Origin: JAJRAN01 sp963827135
Lineage (GTDB): Archaea; Thermoplasmatota; Thermoplasmata; Methanomassiliicoccales; UBA472
Length of the DNA stretch: 64,000 nucleotides
Reading direction: 5' to 3'
NCBI GenBank assembly: GCA_963827135.1
Contig: CAWGZX010000006.1
Coordinates: 248,001-312,000, forward strand
The notes beneath the pieces were generated by a model, which saw only the letters and a program-made list of their open reading frames with translations, had not been told where the DNA came from and did not search any database. Positions 18,842 to 26,509 of this stretch are shown piece after piece (position 1 is the stretch's first letter; each line of letters opens with the position of its first letter). The position numbers and the translations under genes were made by a program.

Positions 18842-19810
18842 ATGAGGATGAGGGGACGGAAGGTGCTGGTGACAGGCTGTGCCGGTTTCATCGGCTCGCA
18901 CATGACCGACGAGCTGCTGCGCCTGGGCAATCAGGTGGTGGGAGTGGACAACCTCTCCGCTGGACGGAAGGCGTTCATGGAGATCGCGCTGAAGGACAGC
19001 AACTTCAGGTTCGTGGAGGGTGACCTGCTCAACATCGACCTCAAGCATCTGCTCATGGGCGTCGAGGTGGTGTGCCATTTCGCCGCCAATCCCGATGTGA
19101 GGCTGGGAGCCTCGAACACCCGCGTGCACTTCGAGCAGAACATCGAGGTCACCTATCGGCTCCTGGAGGAGTGCGCCAAGGGCGATGCGACGGACTTTAT
19201 CTTCCCTTCCACCTCGACCGTCTACGGCGAGACAACGGTCATCCCCACGCCCGAGGACTACGGGCCGCTCGTGCCCATATCCATCTACGGGGCGAGCAAG
19301 CTGGCCTGCGAGGCCTTGATCGCATCGTATTGCCACACCTTCGACATGAACGCGGTGCTGTACCGCTTCGCTAACGTGGTGGGGACCAGGAGCACGCACA
19401 ACGTGCTGCACGACTTCATCCGAAAGCTGCGCGAGCAGCCTAGCTACCTGGAGATACTTGGTGCCGAGCCAGGCACGAACAAGTCCTATGTGCACGTGTC
19501 CGACTGCGTGGAGGCTATGGTGGTGGGCGCGGAGAAGGCCAAGGGCCAGGTGGACATCTACAACATCGGGTCCCGGGACCGCATGAACGTGCTCAGGATC
19601 GCCGACATCGTGGTGGAGGAGATGGGGCTTCAGGATGTCAAGTACCATTGGACCGGGGGCGTGAAGGGTGGTCGTGGCTGGGTCGGCGACGTGAAGGAGA
19701 TGCTGCTGTCCGTCGACAAGCTCGCCTCGGTGGGATGGAGCCCCAAGCTCAACAGCGAGCAGGCGATGAGGCGGGCGGTCAAGGAGATCCTTGGCCATTC
19801 ATCTGGTTGA
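18842..19810 (+). CDS. NAD-dependent nucleotide-sugar epimerase/dehydratase (GalE-like SDR)
   Basis: 322 residues with the extended short-chain dehydrogenase fold: the NAD-binding TGCAGFIGSH near 13-22, the catalytic serine/threonine stretch FPSTSTVYG, and the YxxxK dyad in SIYGASK (about 150). It probably epimerises or modifies UDP- or dTDP-sugars for surface glycans; the exact substrate is not determinable. A good ribosome binding site, gggagg at 18829-18834, precedes ATG 18842; a second in-frame ATG lies two codons on. It is 19 bases after the diphosphatase gene and converges on the transglutaminase-like gene. Confidence 0.87.
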   Translation: MRMRGRKVLVTGCAGFIGSHMTDELLRLGNQVVGVDNLSAGRKAFMEIALKDSNFRFVEGDLLNIDLKHLLMGVEVVCHFAANPDVRLGASNTRVHFEQNIEVTYRLLEECAKGDATDFIFPSTSTVYGETTVIPTPEDYGPLVPISIYGASKLACEALIASYCHTFDMNAVLYRFANVVGTRSTHNVLHDFIRKLREQPSYLEILGAEPGTNKSYVHVSDCVEAMVVGAEKAKGQVDIYNIGSRDRMNVLRIADIVVEEMGLQDVKYHWTGGVKGGRGWVGDVKEMLLSVDKLASVGWSPKLNSEQAMRRAVKEILGHSSG

Positions 19811-19830
19811 TGGCTCGATTACCTGAGGCA

Positions 19831-20997
19831 TTAGAACAGGTCAGGCGCCGAGGACGTCCTGCCGGTCGCATCGACCGTTATCAGGAAGCTCGAGCTGGAG
19901 AAGGACCAATTCCCTGCGGCGGAGTCGGTGGAGGCGTAGCGGCTCAGGGCCGGCAATCCACCCACGTAGGGCTCCCCGGCCGTATCGATCACCAACCAAT
20001 ATCCCAGCTCGTCGTTGAGATAGTTGATGCGCAGCGAGCCGGAAGGCGTCCAGTAATAGCTGTCAATCGACGCCTCGACCGCCGTCAGACCGCTCTCGTT
20101 CTCGGTAACGAACACCGTCGGGAAGGCGTGTCCGCTGATGATGTTCAGGCGCACGTTCCCGCCCAGCCCCTTGACTATAGTGGCCATGAGAATGGCCTGG
20201 TCCTCGCAATCGCCGGTTAGGGAGCTCATGGTCTCCTCGGCGCTCTGCCAGTAATCGCCGGCATCGCTGACATATTCCACATGCGAGTGGACCCATTCAT
20301 ACGCCTCGCAGATCTGGAGGATGTTGTATTCTCCTGGGTGTTCCTCTTGTATCTGGGCGATGACGGCGCTGACCGCCTCTCCGTCCAGCCTCTCGTTCAG
20401 CTTGTCGTAGTAGTATGTCGGGTTGGCCTCTGTGGACCAGTTGGAGGAGGGATAGGTGGACAGCACCTCGATGTGATTCGTGCCGCTCAAGGAACGAACG
20501 CCCCAATCGTACCAAGCGCCCGAATGGCTCTGCACGGCGATTTCTAATGATAACTCGTATGAATGCGTGCCAGGTTCGAGCGACGCGCCGAAGGGTAGGA
20601 TGCCTACCAGCGTGTCCTCGTTCGCCATGGCCAGGACGCCGGTGTCCCGGGAATAGGTGGTCTCCGTATCGGTCCATTTAAATGACATCCCATAGACCCA
20701 GATATCCTTGCTATCATAGTTCCTCAGGGTGAGCCACAGTATGCCTCCAAAGTCGGAATAGACACCATCCTCAGGTATCTCCCAGGACACGCCCCAATCG
20801 GCCGTCTGAGGGACGACCGTAGCGGGGGTGGGCGCTTGGCCGAGCGGGCGGGCTATCACTGTCGGATCGGGGGATGCCAGGTCATCGGCCTCGAAACCTT
20901 TGTTGACCATCAGGTTCGCATATCCAGCGAAGGCGATGATGGAGATGGCCACTATCGCCAACGCGATTAGCGCGATGACCAGCTTGTTCATTTGCAT
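19831..20997 (-). CDS. Membrane-anchored transglutaminase-like cysteine protease-fold protein
   Basis: 388 residues. An N-terminal membrane anchor (about 6-28) is followed by a beta-rich extracytoplasmic region and a C-terminal transglutaminase core. The catalytic triad is visible: Cys in LTGDCEDQA (about 264), His in SGHAFPTVFV (about 287), and Asp in WLVIDTAG (about 337). Archaeal proteins of this family are thought to be peptidases or amidases rather than crosslinkers. The start is ATG 20997 (a second ATG is at 20991). It is the last core gene before the tRNA-Pro insertion site. Confidence 0.85.
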   Translation of the reverse strand: MQMNKLVIALIALAIVAISIIAFAGYANLMVNKGFEADDLASPDPTVIARPLGQAPTPATVVPQTADWGVSWEIPEDGVYSDFGGILWLTLRNYDSKDIWVYGMSFKWTDTETTYSRDTGVLAMANEDTLVGILPFGASLEPGTHSYELSLEIAVQSHSGAWYDWGVRSLSGTNHIEVLSTYPSSNWSTEANPTYYYDKLNERLDGEAVSAVIAQIQEEHPGEYNILQICEAYEWVHSHVEYVSDAGDYWQSAEETMSSLTGDCEDQAILMATIVKGLGGNVRLNIISGHAFPTVFVTENESGLTAVEASIDSYYWTPSGSLRINYLNDELGYWLVIDTAGEPYVGGLPALSRYASTDSAAGNWSFSSSSFLITVDATGRTSSAPDLF

Positions 20998-21121
20998 AAT
21001 GAAGGCAGAGAAGCGATGAAAAGGTTTCGTCGACTGCTTCGAGCAACGATAATATAGGAGCGGGCATATCTTCCGAGGGCGGATAGCTATTGGCCAGAGT
21101 GCCTGGCAAAGCTTGATGCAT

Positions 21122-21199
21122 GGGTCTGTGGGGTAGCTTGGTCCATCCTTCGGGCTTTGGGAGCCTGAGACCCCGATTCAAATTCGGGCAGACCCACCA
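21122..21199 (+). tRNA. tRNA-Pro (anticodon TGG)
   Basis: A complete cloverleaf: acceptor stem gggtctg pairs with cagaccc; the anticodon arm is cgggc-tttggga-gcctg with TGG at 34-36; the T arm is ccgattcaaattcgg. A CCA end is encoded (21197-21199). No intron. The 3' part of this gene (from 21183) is duplicated exactly at 28335, so the tRNA is the integration site of the adjacent island. Confidence 0.95.
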
Positions 21200-21213
21200 C
21201 TCGCTTCATCCAG
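21183..21213 (+). repeat. Attachment site (att), first copy, within the tRNA-Pro 3' end
   Basis: A 31-base stretch beginning ttcgggcagacccacc covers the tRNA T-arm side, acceptor strand, CCA and 14 following bases. It recurs with no mismatch at 28335-28365 in the same orientation. This is the classic product of tyrosine-recombinase integration into a tRNA gene. Confidence 0.85.
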
Positions 21214-21406
21214 CACTTATATTCTCTCCTTGAATTAAAAATGTTTTACTGTCTGGATGCTCCCTGAGGAGGTCTTGATTGATATTGCTGGCTGCCTCCT
21301 TTGGAAGGAATAGATTATTCAAATCCTCGATGGCCTTATCGCTTTTTATCTGTGCATAGCAGCGATATGTCGTATCAGAATGCGCCCAGTAAACACACAT
21401 TAAGGA
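21206..21406 (-). pseudogene. Tyrosine recombinase (integrase) C-terminal remnant at the first att site
   Basis: The minus strand reads a C-terminal integrase segment, AHSDTTYRCYAQIKSDKAIE, with the catalytic tyrosine in the T-T-x-x-x-Y pattern, and terminates inside the att repeat. No start codon or catalytic arginine region is in frame; the flavodoxin gene begins its 3' end at 21441. The position at the tRNA, and the matching pattern TTRRHYAAI at the second att site, mark it as an integrase end cut off by recombination and decayed. Confidence 0.7.
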
Positions 21407-21440
21407 CAGGCCTTCGGGCGATACCCCTACCGCCGTTTGG

Positions 21441-21830
21441 TCAGAGCTTCGATATGAAGGAGTCAACCTCTTCGGGGTTCTCGCGGACCTTCTTGCCCTT
21501 GTTGAAATAAGCCCTGTTCTTGATGCCAAGGCTGTCCGCGGCTTGGTTCAATTCTTTGACCGCATTGTCCCCTTTCATATAGCAGCAAATGAACAGAGCG
21601 ACCTTCTTGGTAGCCAAGGTATCCTTATTGCTCGCTGCGAACTTGGCGATGTCATCGGAGATCATGCCGGCGTGGATACGGCTTCCCAGGACGACCGAGT
21701 CGTAGTCCTTCAGGTCGATGGACGATGATCCTTTCACATCGACGGCCTTCCCTCCGGTCTTCCCAGCTATGTATTCAGCGACGGCGCGGGTGTTGCCCGA
21801 AGTCGAAGCATAGACTATCAGCGTTGTCAC
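21441..21830 (-). CDS. Flavodoxin-domain protein
   Basis: 130 residues from a GTG start. The FMN phosphate loop VYASTSGNTRAVAEYI is at the N-terminus, followed by SVVLGSRIHAGMIS and FICCYMKGDN, which fit the flavodoxin fold and the protoporphyrinogen oxidase/HemG-like branch. It would carry electrons or bind FMN in the cytoplasm. GTG 21828-21830 is chosen because homology begins there; no Shine-Dalgarno sequence is seen, and an AT-rich box about 30 bases upstream fits a leaderless transcript. It lies inside the island, next to the integrase remnant. Confidence 0.8.
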   Translation of the reverse strand: MTTLIVYASTSGNTRAVAEYIAGKTGGKAVDVKGSSSIDLKDYDSVVLGSRIHAGMISDDIAKFAASNKDTLATKKVALFICCYMKGDNAVKELNQAADSLGIKNRAYFNKGKKVRENPEEVDSFISKL

Positions 21831-21908
21831 GATTTCACTGACACAATAACATCTTAGCAATATTTCTAATCCATCTTGACCAGGGGGGGCGTTCCAGCAT
21901 ATCTCGTA

Positions 21909-21928
21909 GCCCGAACCTCACGGCATCC
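21909..21928 (+). repeat. Island 20-bp repeat, copy R1
   Basis: Exact consensus GCCCGAACCTCACGGCATCC. It lies between the flavodoxin start and the integrase fragment, directly before a long hairpin. Confidence 0.8.
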
Positions 21929-21935
21929 TAACCCA

Positions 21936-22001
21936 AACTAACCATATCTAACCGTCATCTAACCCACTATCCAGATGATAAGATAGTTAGAATGGTTAGT
22001 T
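21936..22001. other. Long imperfect hairpin next to R1
   Basis: Three nested pairings: aactaaccat (21936-21945) with atggttagtt (21992-22001), ctaac (21948-21952) with gttag (21986-21990), and catct (21956-21960) with agatg (21973-21977). The motif taacc/ctaac recurs several times. It could be a terminator for converging genes or a recombinase-binding site; the sequence alone does not decide. Confidence 0.6.
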
Positions 22002-22043
22002 GTAGAGGAGAGAGAAAAAGATGGTTAAGTGGTTTCACTACAA

Positions 22044-22457
22044 TCATTTCTCCAGCTTTCCCCGAAGGTGATCTGCCCGATTTAGGGCATTTTGAACATC
22101 AAGCCAGACAGGTTTCGCGGACAGAAATCCCGATCGGTCCACCAATTCATCTGGCTCAGGTGCAAGGGAATTTTGATACTGGGCGAGCTTACTCATTGCC
22201 TCGTCTTGGTCGTCAAGATTGAGGCCTAAGTACCGGATCGTTTGCACCGGGTCCTGGTGCCCGAGAATCTCCTTGATGACCTCAAGGGGGACCTTCGCCT
22301 TCCAAAGCATCCTTCCGCTCGTTCTTCGCAGAGTATGGTTCGAGAAGTCGATCTCTCGTTCATAAGCGGTCTCGACCTTCTTCATTAGCCTTCCTAGTAT
22401 CTGGTCAATTTCAGTCTTCTGGTAGGCGTAGAGCTTTGCTCGATGCTTATAGATCAA
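22044..22457 (-). pseudogene. Tyrosine recombinase fragment (catalytic region, N-terminus missing)
   Basis: 137 codons. Box II is present as HTLRRTSGRML and the next conserved block as LGHQDPVQTIRYLGLNL, the pattern of archaeal XerC/D-like integrases. The DNA-binding N-terminal domain and box I arginine are absent: the only start is a TTG at 22457 and the frame is closed upstream. It is therefore a truncated integrase, perhaps the driver of one of the integrations recorded by the att repeats. Whether the short product is made is unknown. Confidence 0.7.
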
Positions 22458-22562
22458 GAGGCCTCATTAATAATCTGGTCGGAATAGTTCAGAAGAAATT
22501 GAACTCCCCCGATACTTTTTAATAGGGTCCTCCGAGATTGCCGGATCGATCGAGTGAATTCC

Positions 22563-22757
22563 ATGAGGTGCTACAACTGCGAATGGGAAGGGAACGAGGA
22601 GAGCTTGGTTGAAAGCCAAGGAAGCCTCCTGTTCTATGACTATGTCGCGGCGAATGCCATGATGATAGATGTGACCCGGACCAATCATAGCTGCCCAAAG
22701 TGCGGCACGATTCTCAAGAGCCACCGTGTCATAGGGGGCATGGTCCTCGACCAGTGA
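22563..22757 (+). CDS. Small zinc-ribbon protein
   Basis: 64 residues with paired cysteines, CYNCEW near the start and CPKCG near residue 46, forming one zinc ribbon around a hydrophobic middle (SLLFYDYVAANAMMIDV). ATG 22563 is preferred over GTG 22554, both about 30-45 bases after tttttaata (22516-22524). It ends 14 bases before the methyltransferase gene and is probably cotranscribed. No known family is recognised; DNA, RNA or protein binding is possible. Confidence 0.65.
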   Translation: MRCYNCEWEGNEESLVESQGSLLFYDYVAANAMMIDVTRTNHSCPKCGTILKSHRVIGGMVLDQ

Positions 22758-22771
22758 CGGGGTGTCAAGAC

Positions 22772-23941
22772 ATGACGGAACCACAAATCTCGGAGAAGTT
22801 ACACGAAAGTCAAAGCATGACCGTCGAGGTTGGGACAATCCTACCCCCACCGAACCAGAAATGGCATAAGCACGCGGAGCAAAGATTCGCTAGTCCTTTC
22901 ACCGGTTCGAAGTTCGATAGGATCGACGTGGACGCGATGATGCTCTCCCACGCAGCTGTCATCTCGGGATTCACGATCAACGACTTCTATACTAAGCCCG
23001 AACTGGGCGCGGCGTGCGTGACCAATGCCTCCGAAATGTACGATCTCATCCCGATGACCCACTGGTATTTCTCGCTTCCATGGGTGGCCGAGATGGGTGC
23101 AAAGGTGCAGTTCCAGCCATTCCTACCACCGGTGGTGAAGGAGCCCTCTATCATTGGCCTTGAGGCGGTCGACAGGCTCGAGGTTCCAGACCTGAAGCAG
23201 ATGGAGAACGGCTTCACCGGTCAGCTGATGACCCGCGCCCAGGACTACATACAACAGCACACACCAAACAAGTTCGTCCCCATGACGTACACCTCCGACC
23301 TTACTGGCGGGGGAGCACAGCTGTGCGGCATCGAAAATTTCATTATGTGGTCCCTGACCGAGAGGGATGCCGCCCATAAGCTCGTGTCGAAGTACACAGA
23401 AACGGCGGTCAATGGAGCGGAGTTGATGACCAATAGGTATGGGATGGCCATGATCTCGACCGGCTCCGTTCTCGCCAACAATGATATATTCTCAGATACG
23501 GACGTGAACGAGCTATCAGTGAATTACCTCCATGATTTCGTTGATAAATCTTTAAGAAAAGGCGCTGGTCCCCAGATATTGTATCATTTATGCGGTAATC
23601 ACGAAACCGACTACAAACTGTTTAAGGACCGTTTGATATTCACCCCCTTCACTATCTTCCACATCGGGTACAGTGGGAGGAACGTATTCCCATCTGATGT
23701 CCTGGCAAAGGAGTATGGCGACGTTGCGACTATAATGGGCTCCGTCGACACCAAGATGATGATCCTGCCTAACCCGAAGAGAGTCTACGAGCAGGCCAAA
23801 CAGCAGATCATAGGGGGAAGAGATAGCCAGAACGGATACATCCTAGGTACGGCGTGCGAGCTCCCCCCGAACGCGCTACCCGCCAACGTCTTCGCGCTTG
23901 TTCAGGCAGCAAGGGACTTCGGAACCTATGGTACTTGGTGA
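22772..23941 (+). CDS. Uroporphyrinogen decarboxylase-family methyltransferase (MtaA/MtbA/CmuA-like)
   Basis: 389 residues. MtaA/MtbA-type enzymes move methyl groups from a corrinoid protein to coenzyme M in methylotrophic methanogenesis. The zinc ligands of that group are visible: His-x-Cys in YHLCGNHE (about 272-274) and a later Cys in GTACELPPNALP (about 361). The family's TIM-barrel segments PMTYTSDLTGGG and IMGSVDT are present. No corrinoid protein or substrate methyltransferase gene is adjacent, so the methyl donor is unknown. Start ATG 22772; the zinc-ribbon gene is 14 bases upstream. It is located on the island, so this function may be laterally acquired. Confidence 0.83.
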   Translation: MTEPQISEKLHESQSMTVEVGTILPPPNQKWHKHAEQRFASPFTGSKFDRIDVDAMMLSHAAVISGFTINDFYTKPELGAACVTNASEMYDLIPMTHWYFSLPWVAEMGAKVQFQPFLPPVVKEPSIIGLEAVDRLEVPDLKQMENGFTGQLMTRAQDYIQQHTPNKFVPMTYTSDLTGGGAQLCGIENFIMWSLTERDAAHKLVSKYTETAVNGAELMTNRYGMAMISTGSVLANNDIFSDTDVNELSVNYLHDFVDKSLRKGAGPQILYHLCGNHETDYKLFKDRLIFTPFTIFHIGYSGRNVFPSDVLAKEYGDVATIMGSVDTKMMILPNPKRVYEQAKQQIIGGRDSQNGYILGTACELPPNALPANVFALVQAARDFGTYGTW

Positions 23942-24041
23942 GACAAATTAGATAATCAGCCATTGTCCTGCCTCTCACTCCAGTGATTAGTTGAAATCGA
24001 GATCTAGATATTTGGAAATGTTAAGTATCAACCTCTTAGAA

Positions 24042-24061
24042 ATCCGAACCTCGCGGCATCC
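24042..24061 (+). repeat. Island 20-bp repeat, copy R2
   Basis: Reads ATCCGAACCTCGCGGCATCC, three transitions from the consensus. It lies between the convergent methyltransferase and TBP genes. The frame through it continues as YWKEIEMLKGEGYVEVRE before a stop at 24119, which looks protein-like. Confidence 0.7.
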
Positions 24062-24145
24062 ATACTGGAAGGAGATCGAGATGCTGAAGGGGGAGGGGTA
24101 TGTGGAAGTCAGGGAATGACCCTGAATCTCAGCGATTGTGTACCG

Positions 24146-24700
24146 CTAAGGCAATAAATCTGCTGAACGCAATTCCCCAGTAATCTTAATTACTGCTGAC
24201 TTGACATCCTGTGGTGTTCGTGCTCCGGTGCATACCAGTTTTCCCGACCCGAAGAGTAAAACGACGACATTTGGATCATGCATGCGATAAACCAGGCCAG
24301 GAAATACCTCCGGTTCATACTCCACCTTGTCTAGACCGATAGTTATGCACACCGAAGTGAGATTAACAGGTGATCCAATGTCGGCCGTTGCGACTATGTT
24401 CTGCACTTCAAATGTGGGGGGGCTAATGATAGGAACACCAGCCTTCTTAACATTCGTTACCACCACTCCAATGGTGCGCTCTACCTCTTCCAACGTCCTG
24501 GCACCAGAGCAAACGAGCTTACCACTATGGAACAAGAGGGTCGCGGTCTTCGGGTCCGATAATCTAAAGACCAATCCTGGGAAAGCTTTAGGGTCGTATT
24601 GCGCCCCGTTCATTCTGACCGTGAGTTGATTAAGATCAAGTTGCGTACCTAAATCTGCAGATGCTACTATGTTCTGGATACGATAGTTGGTAATAACAAT
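24146..24700 (-). CDS. tbp: TATA-box binding protein paralogue with non-standard start codon
   Basis: TBP binds archaeal promoter TATA boxes and recruits TFB. Both halves of the saddle are present: QNIVASADLG...FPGLVFRL...GKLVCSGA and QNIVATADIG...FPGLVYRM...GKLVCTGA. The first in-frame ATG (24613) would delete about 29 residues of the first repeat. Homology runs upstream to about VITNYRIQN with no ATG, GTG or TTG, and is preceded by ggggt, so an AUU at 24698-24700 is the likely start; full length would be about 184 residues, normal for TBP. The frame is open upstream to the TGA at 24782, which ends the DUF1638 reading. It is an island-borne, probably second, TBP, possibly controlling island genes. 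It could also be a decaying gene. Confidence 0.8.
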   Translation of the reverse strand: MVITNYRIQNIVASADLGTQLDLNQLTVRMNGAQYDPKAFPGLVFRLSDPKTATLLFHSGKLVCSGARTLEEVERTIGVVVTNVKKAGVPIISPPTFEVQNIVATADIGSPVNLTSVCITIGLDKVEYEPEVFPGLVYRMHDPNVVVLLFGSGKLVCTGARTPQDVKSAVIKITGELRSADLLP

Positions 24701-24781
24701 ACCCCAAAACGTGTAATTCGAGTCAAGTATTTGCTTTAGAGGTCGCTTGCGAAAACGTGAATGAACTTCCTCTTCTGCGCA

Positions 24782-24924
24782 TCATTCCCGGAGGAAAGAT
24801 TTTGCCTCAGCATACAGGCGGTCCGCGACCTCCGTAGATACCCAACCACCCTCGAGCTCGATTAGTTCTAACTCTAACTCTTTGGCATACTCTTCACACT
24901 TTTCATGGAAGTTTACCTGGTCTC
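24782..24924 (-). pseudogene. Out-of-frame C-terminal segment of the DUF1638 gene
   Basis: One frame away from the end of the upstream DUF1638 reading, the minus strand encodes IQTNLGDQVNFHEKCEEYA and KELELELIELEGGW, continuing to a TGA at 24782. It has the codon use of a real gene and completes the truncated C-terminus. A single-base indel near 24925 would join the two readings. Confidence 0.65.
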
Positions 24925-25616
24925 CCAGATTGGTCTGGATCTTCAGAGCACTGCTTGTACCCAGCCATATCGAGCATGAGCTTCATGAACTCCTTACGAC
25001 TCATATCTATCCTATCGAGGCCTTTGAACAGCTCGGTGTGGTCGAGGAACTCCTTCCAGCTGCAGGCGACGGCGGGCGTTAGGTACATCACACCGGTATG
25101 CTCTTTCATAAGATTCAGGTATTTTTCGCTGCTGCCCAATGGCACGCATATGCAGTCGTCGCACAGCTTACCTTCCCTATCGGTGAAAAGCGTCATAGGT
25201 ATCGGCAGGTTCTCCCTACTCCATTCCCGAATTCCTTCGAGCCCGTTTCCACAAAGCCCATAATAGAGCGCTATGCCATCGGCATGATCGGGAATTGTAA
25301 GCATAAGCCTGCGGATTTCCTCAGCTAAGGCCTTGGGCTCCGAGTGGAGTCCGAGATCCATCATCCAGATGATGATGTTGTACCCTTCTCTAGGTACATT
25401 CGCATTCTCGTTGAAAAAATCCTCCTCAGAGATTTGCTCGAACTCGACGCTATTTGACTTAAGCTTGGGGAGAAGCGTCTTAATATTCTTGTTCGCCAGG
25501 AGGAATATCCTTTTATCATCAGGGTCGGTGGTCAGATTATATATCATCTCATCCTCGAGCAAGGGGCAGGCCATCATCATGAGCCTACCGAATTCCTTCT
25601 TACCCTCAGACCCCAT
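24903..25616 (-). CDS. DUF1638-family protein, frameshifted near its C-terminus
   Basis: 237 residues as read. DUF1638 proteins occur mainly in methanogens and anaerobic bacteria, often near corrinoid methyltransferase genes; their biochemical role is unknown. Family features seen are the N-terminal MACPLLEDEMIYNL, IALYYGLCGNGLEG, and cysteine-rich KLCDDCICVPLGS followed by YLTPAVACSWKEF. ATG 25616 is supported by agaggagtgat on the minus strand just upstream; a more distal in-frame start lacks this. The last 14 codons (after QCSE) look out of frame; the other frame continues the protein to 24782. It lies directly upstream of TBP on the same strand, likely one transcript. Confidence 0.8.
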   Translation of the reverse strand: MGSEGKKEFGRLMMMACPLLEDEMIYNLTTDPDDKRIFLLANKNIKTLLPKLKSNSVEFEQISEEDFFNENANVPREGYNIIIWMMDLGLHSEPKALAEEIRRLMLTIPDHADGIALYYGLCGNGLEGIREWSRENLPIPMTLFTDREGKLCDDCICVPLGSSEKYLNLMKEHTGVMYLTPAVACSWKEFLDHTELFKGLDRIDMSRKEFMKLMLDMAGYKQCSEDPDQSGRPGKLP

Positions 25617-25852
25617 ATAAATCACTCCTCTTGAGTATGCCAGAGACACTCCTGATGTATATAGTCGGCCCCCACCCTAACTTTATTGGTAGATGCCCGC
25701 TAGGCGAATTGGCTCTGCGTACACTCAGGCAAACCAATCATCAGATTCCGCTAAATATCGTTCCCCTCCCTGATCTTCGATAAAATAAGTTGTAGACTCT
25801 CCATTAATATTTTTGAAAAGAAAAAGAAAGAGATTTATGCTCAACTCTCACA

Positions 25853-25872
25853 GTCCGAACTTCACGGCATCC
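25853..25872 (+). repeat. Island 20-bp repeat, copy R3
   Basis: Reads GTCCGAACTTCACGGCATCC, two transitions from the consensus. It is located between the DUF1638 promoter side and the 3' end of the flavin-type gene. Confidence 0.75.
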
Positions 25873-25961
25873 CCTCCTCCAAAAATGGGGAGAAAGGGTA
25901 GACTCTGCCTCATTGGACAGAGATCTAATGTACAATATTATTCGATTATGTTGCTTGGACC

Positions 25962-26372
25962 TCAGGCAATCTTCCTTCCCTTATCCCATGTCGGGCTTTG
26001 GTTCCAGACTTCCTCGGGTTTTAGCAGCCAAAGTCCCTTAAGGTCGAACTTCATCGCAGCGAAAACTCCTTTCATCTTCTCGAAGACCGGCCCAGAAGTG
26101 ACATGATCCTTCACCGAAGCCCTGATTTCAAAGGACTGATAGCCTTTGGTGATTAAGATGGAGACCTTTGAGCCTTCCTTCTTGGCATCTTGGAGGTTCT
26201 GACCTGTGACCTTCATGAATATCTCACCGATGAAGATGGTCTCTGGATCCAGCGCACCTGAACCTCCGACATTGATGACATGCACGTCCCCCTTGGACGA
26301 CTTCGTTCCCAATACCTTTGTTGCGCTCTTATCGTTGATTAGTGCGAATATTTCTTCGGGTAGTTTCACCAA
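25962..26372 (-). CDS. Pyridoxamine 5'-phosphate oxidase-family (FMN split-barrel) protein
   Basis: 136 residues. The N-terminus (LPEEIFALINDKSATKVLGT) followed by VHVINVGGSGALDPETIFIGEIF matches the split-barrel flavin-binding fold of the PNPOx-like family, where a small FMN- or F420-binding protein reduces or shields substrates. The characteristic strand KVSILITKGYQSFEIRASV is present. The specific substrate is unknown. It is the only gene between repeats R3 and R4, on the minus strand, with its own AT-rich upstream region. Confidence 0.75.
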   Translation of the reverse strand: MVKLPEEIFALINDKSATKVLGTKSSKGDVHVINVGGSGALDPETIFIGEIFMKVTGQNLQDAKKEGSKVSILITKGYQSFEIRASVKDHVTSGPVFEKMKGVFAAMKFDLKGLWLLKPEEVWNQSPTWDKGRKIA

Positions 26373-26441
26373 ATTATTTCACCGAATATTGTATATCATG
26401 TTAAGTATAAGCTATTGAGGTCGCTTAAGAAAATTTGAACA

Positions 26442-26461
26442 GCCCGAACCTCATGGCATCT
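26442..26461 (+). repeat. Island 20-bp repeat, copy R4
   Basis: Reads GCCCGAACCTCATGGCATCT. Homology with R5 continues about 50 bases further, into the start of the following gene. Confidence 0.8.
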
Positions 26462-26509
26462 CTGCCAATTCTTAATACCCCCGACCACAATTTAATTGCG
26501 AGGAGTTAG

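Noticed and set aside
18794..19798. 334-codon minus-strand frame opposite the epimerase
   Set aside because: No family pattern and it covers a gene with complete NAD-binding and YxxxK motifs.
22772..23941. Pyrrolysine (in-frame UAG) methyltransferase
   Set aside because: The gene is an MtaA/CmuA-like protein without an in-frame amber codon; no pyl genes or tRNA-Pyl were seen in the window.
24146..24613. TBP starting at the first ATG
   Set aside because: This would remove the first strands of the TBP saddle, although the missing residues are encoded directly upstream in frame.
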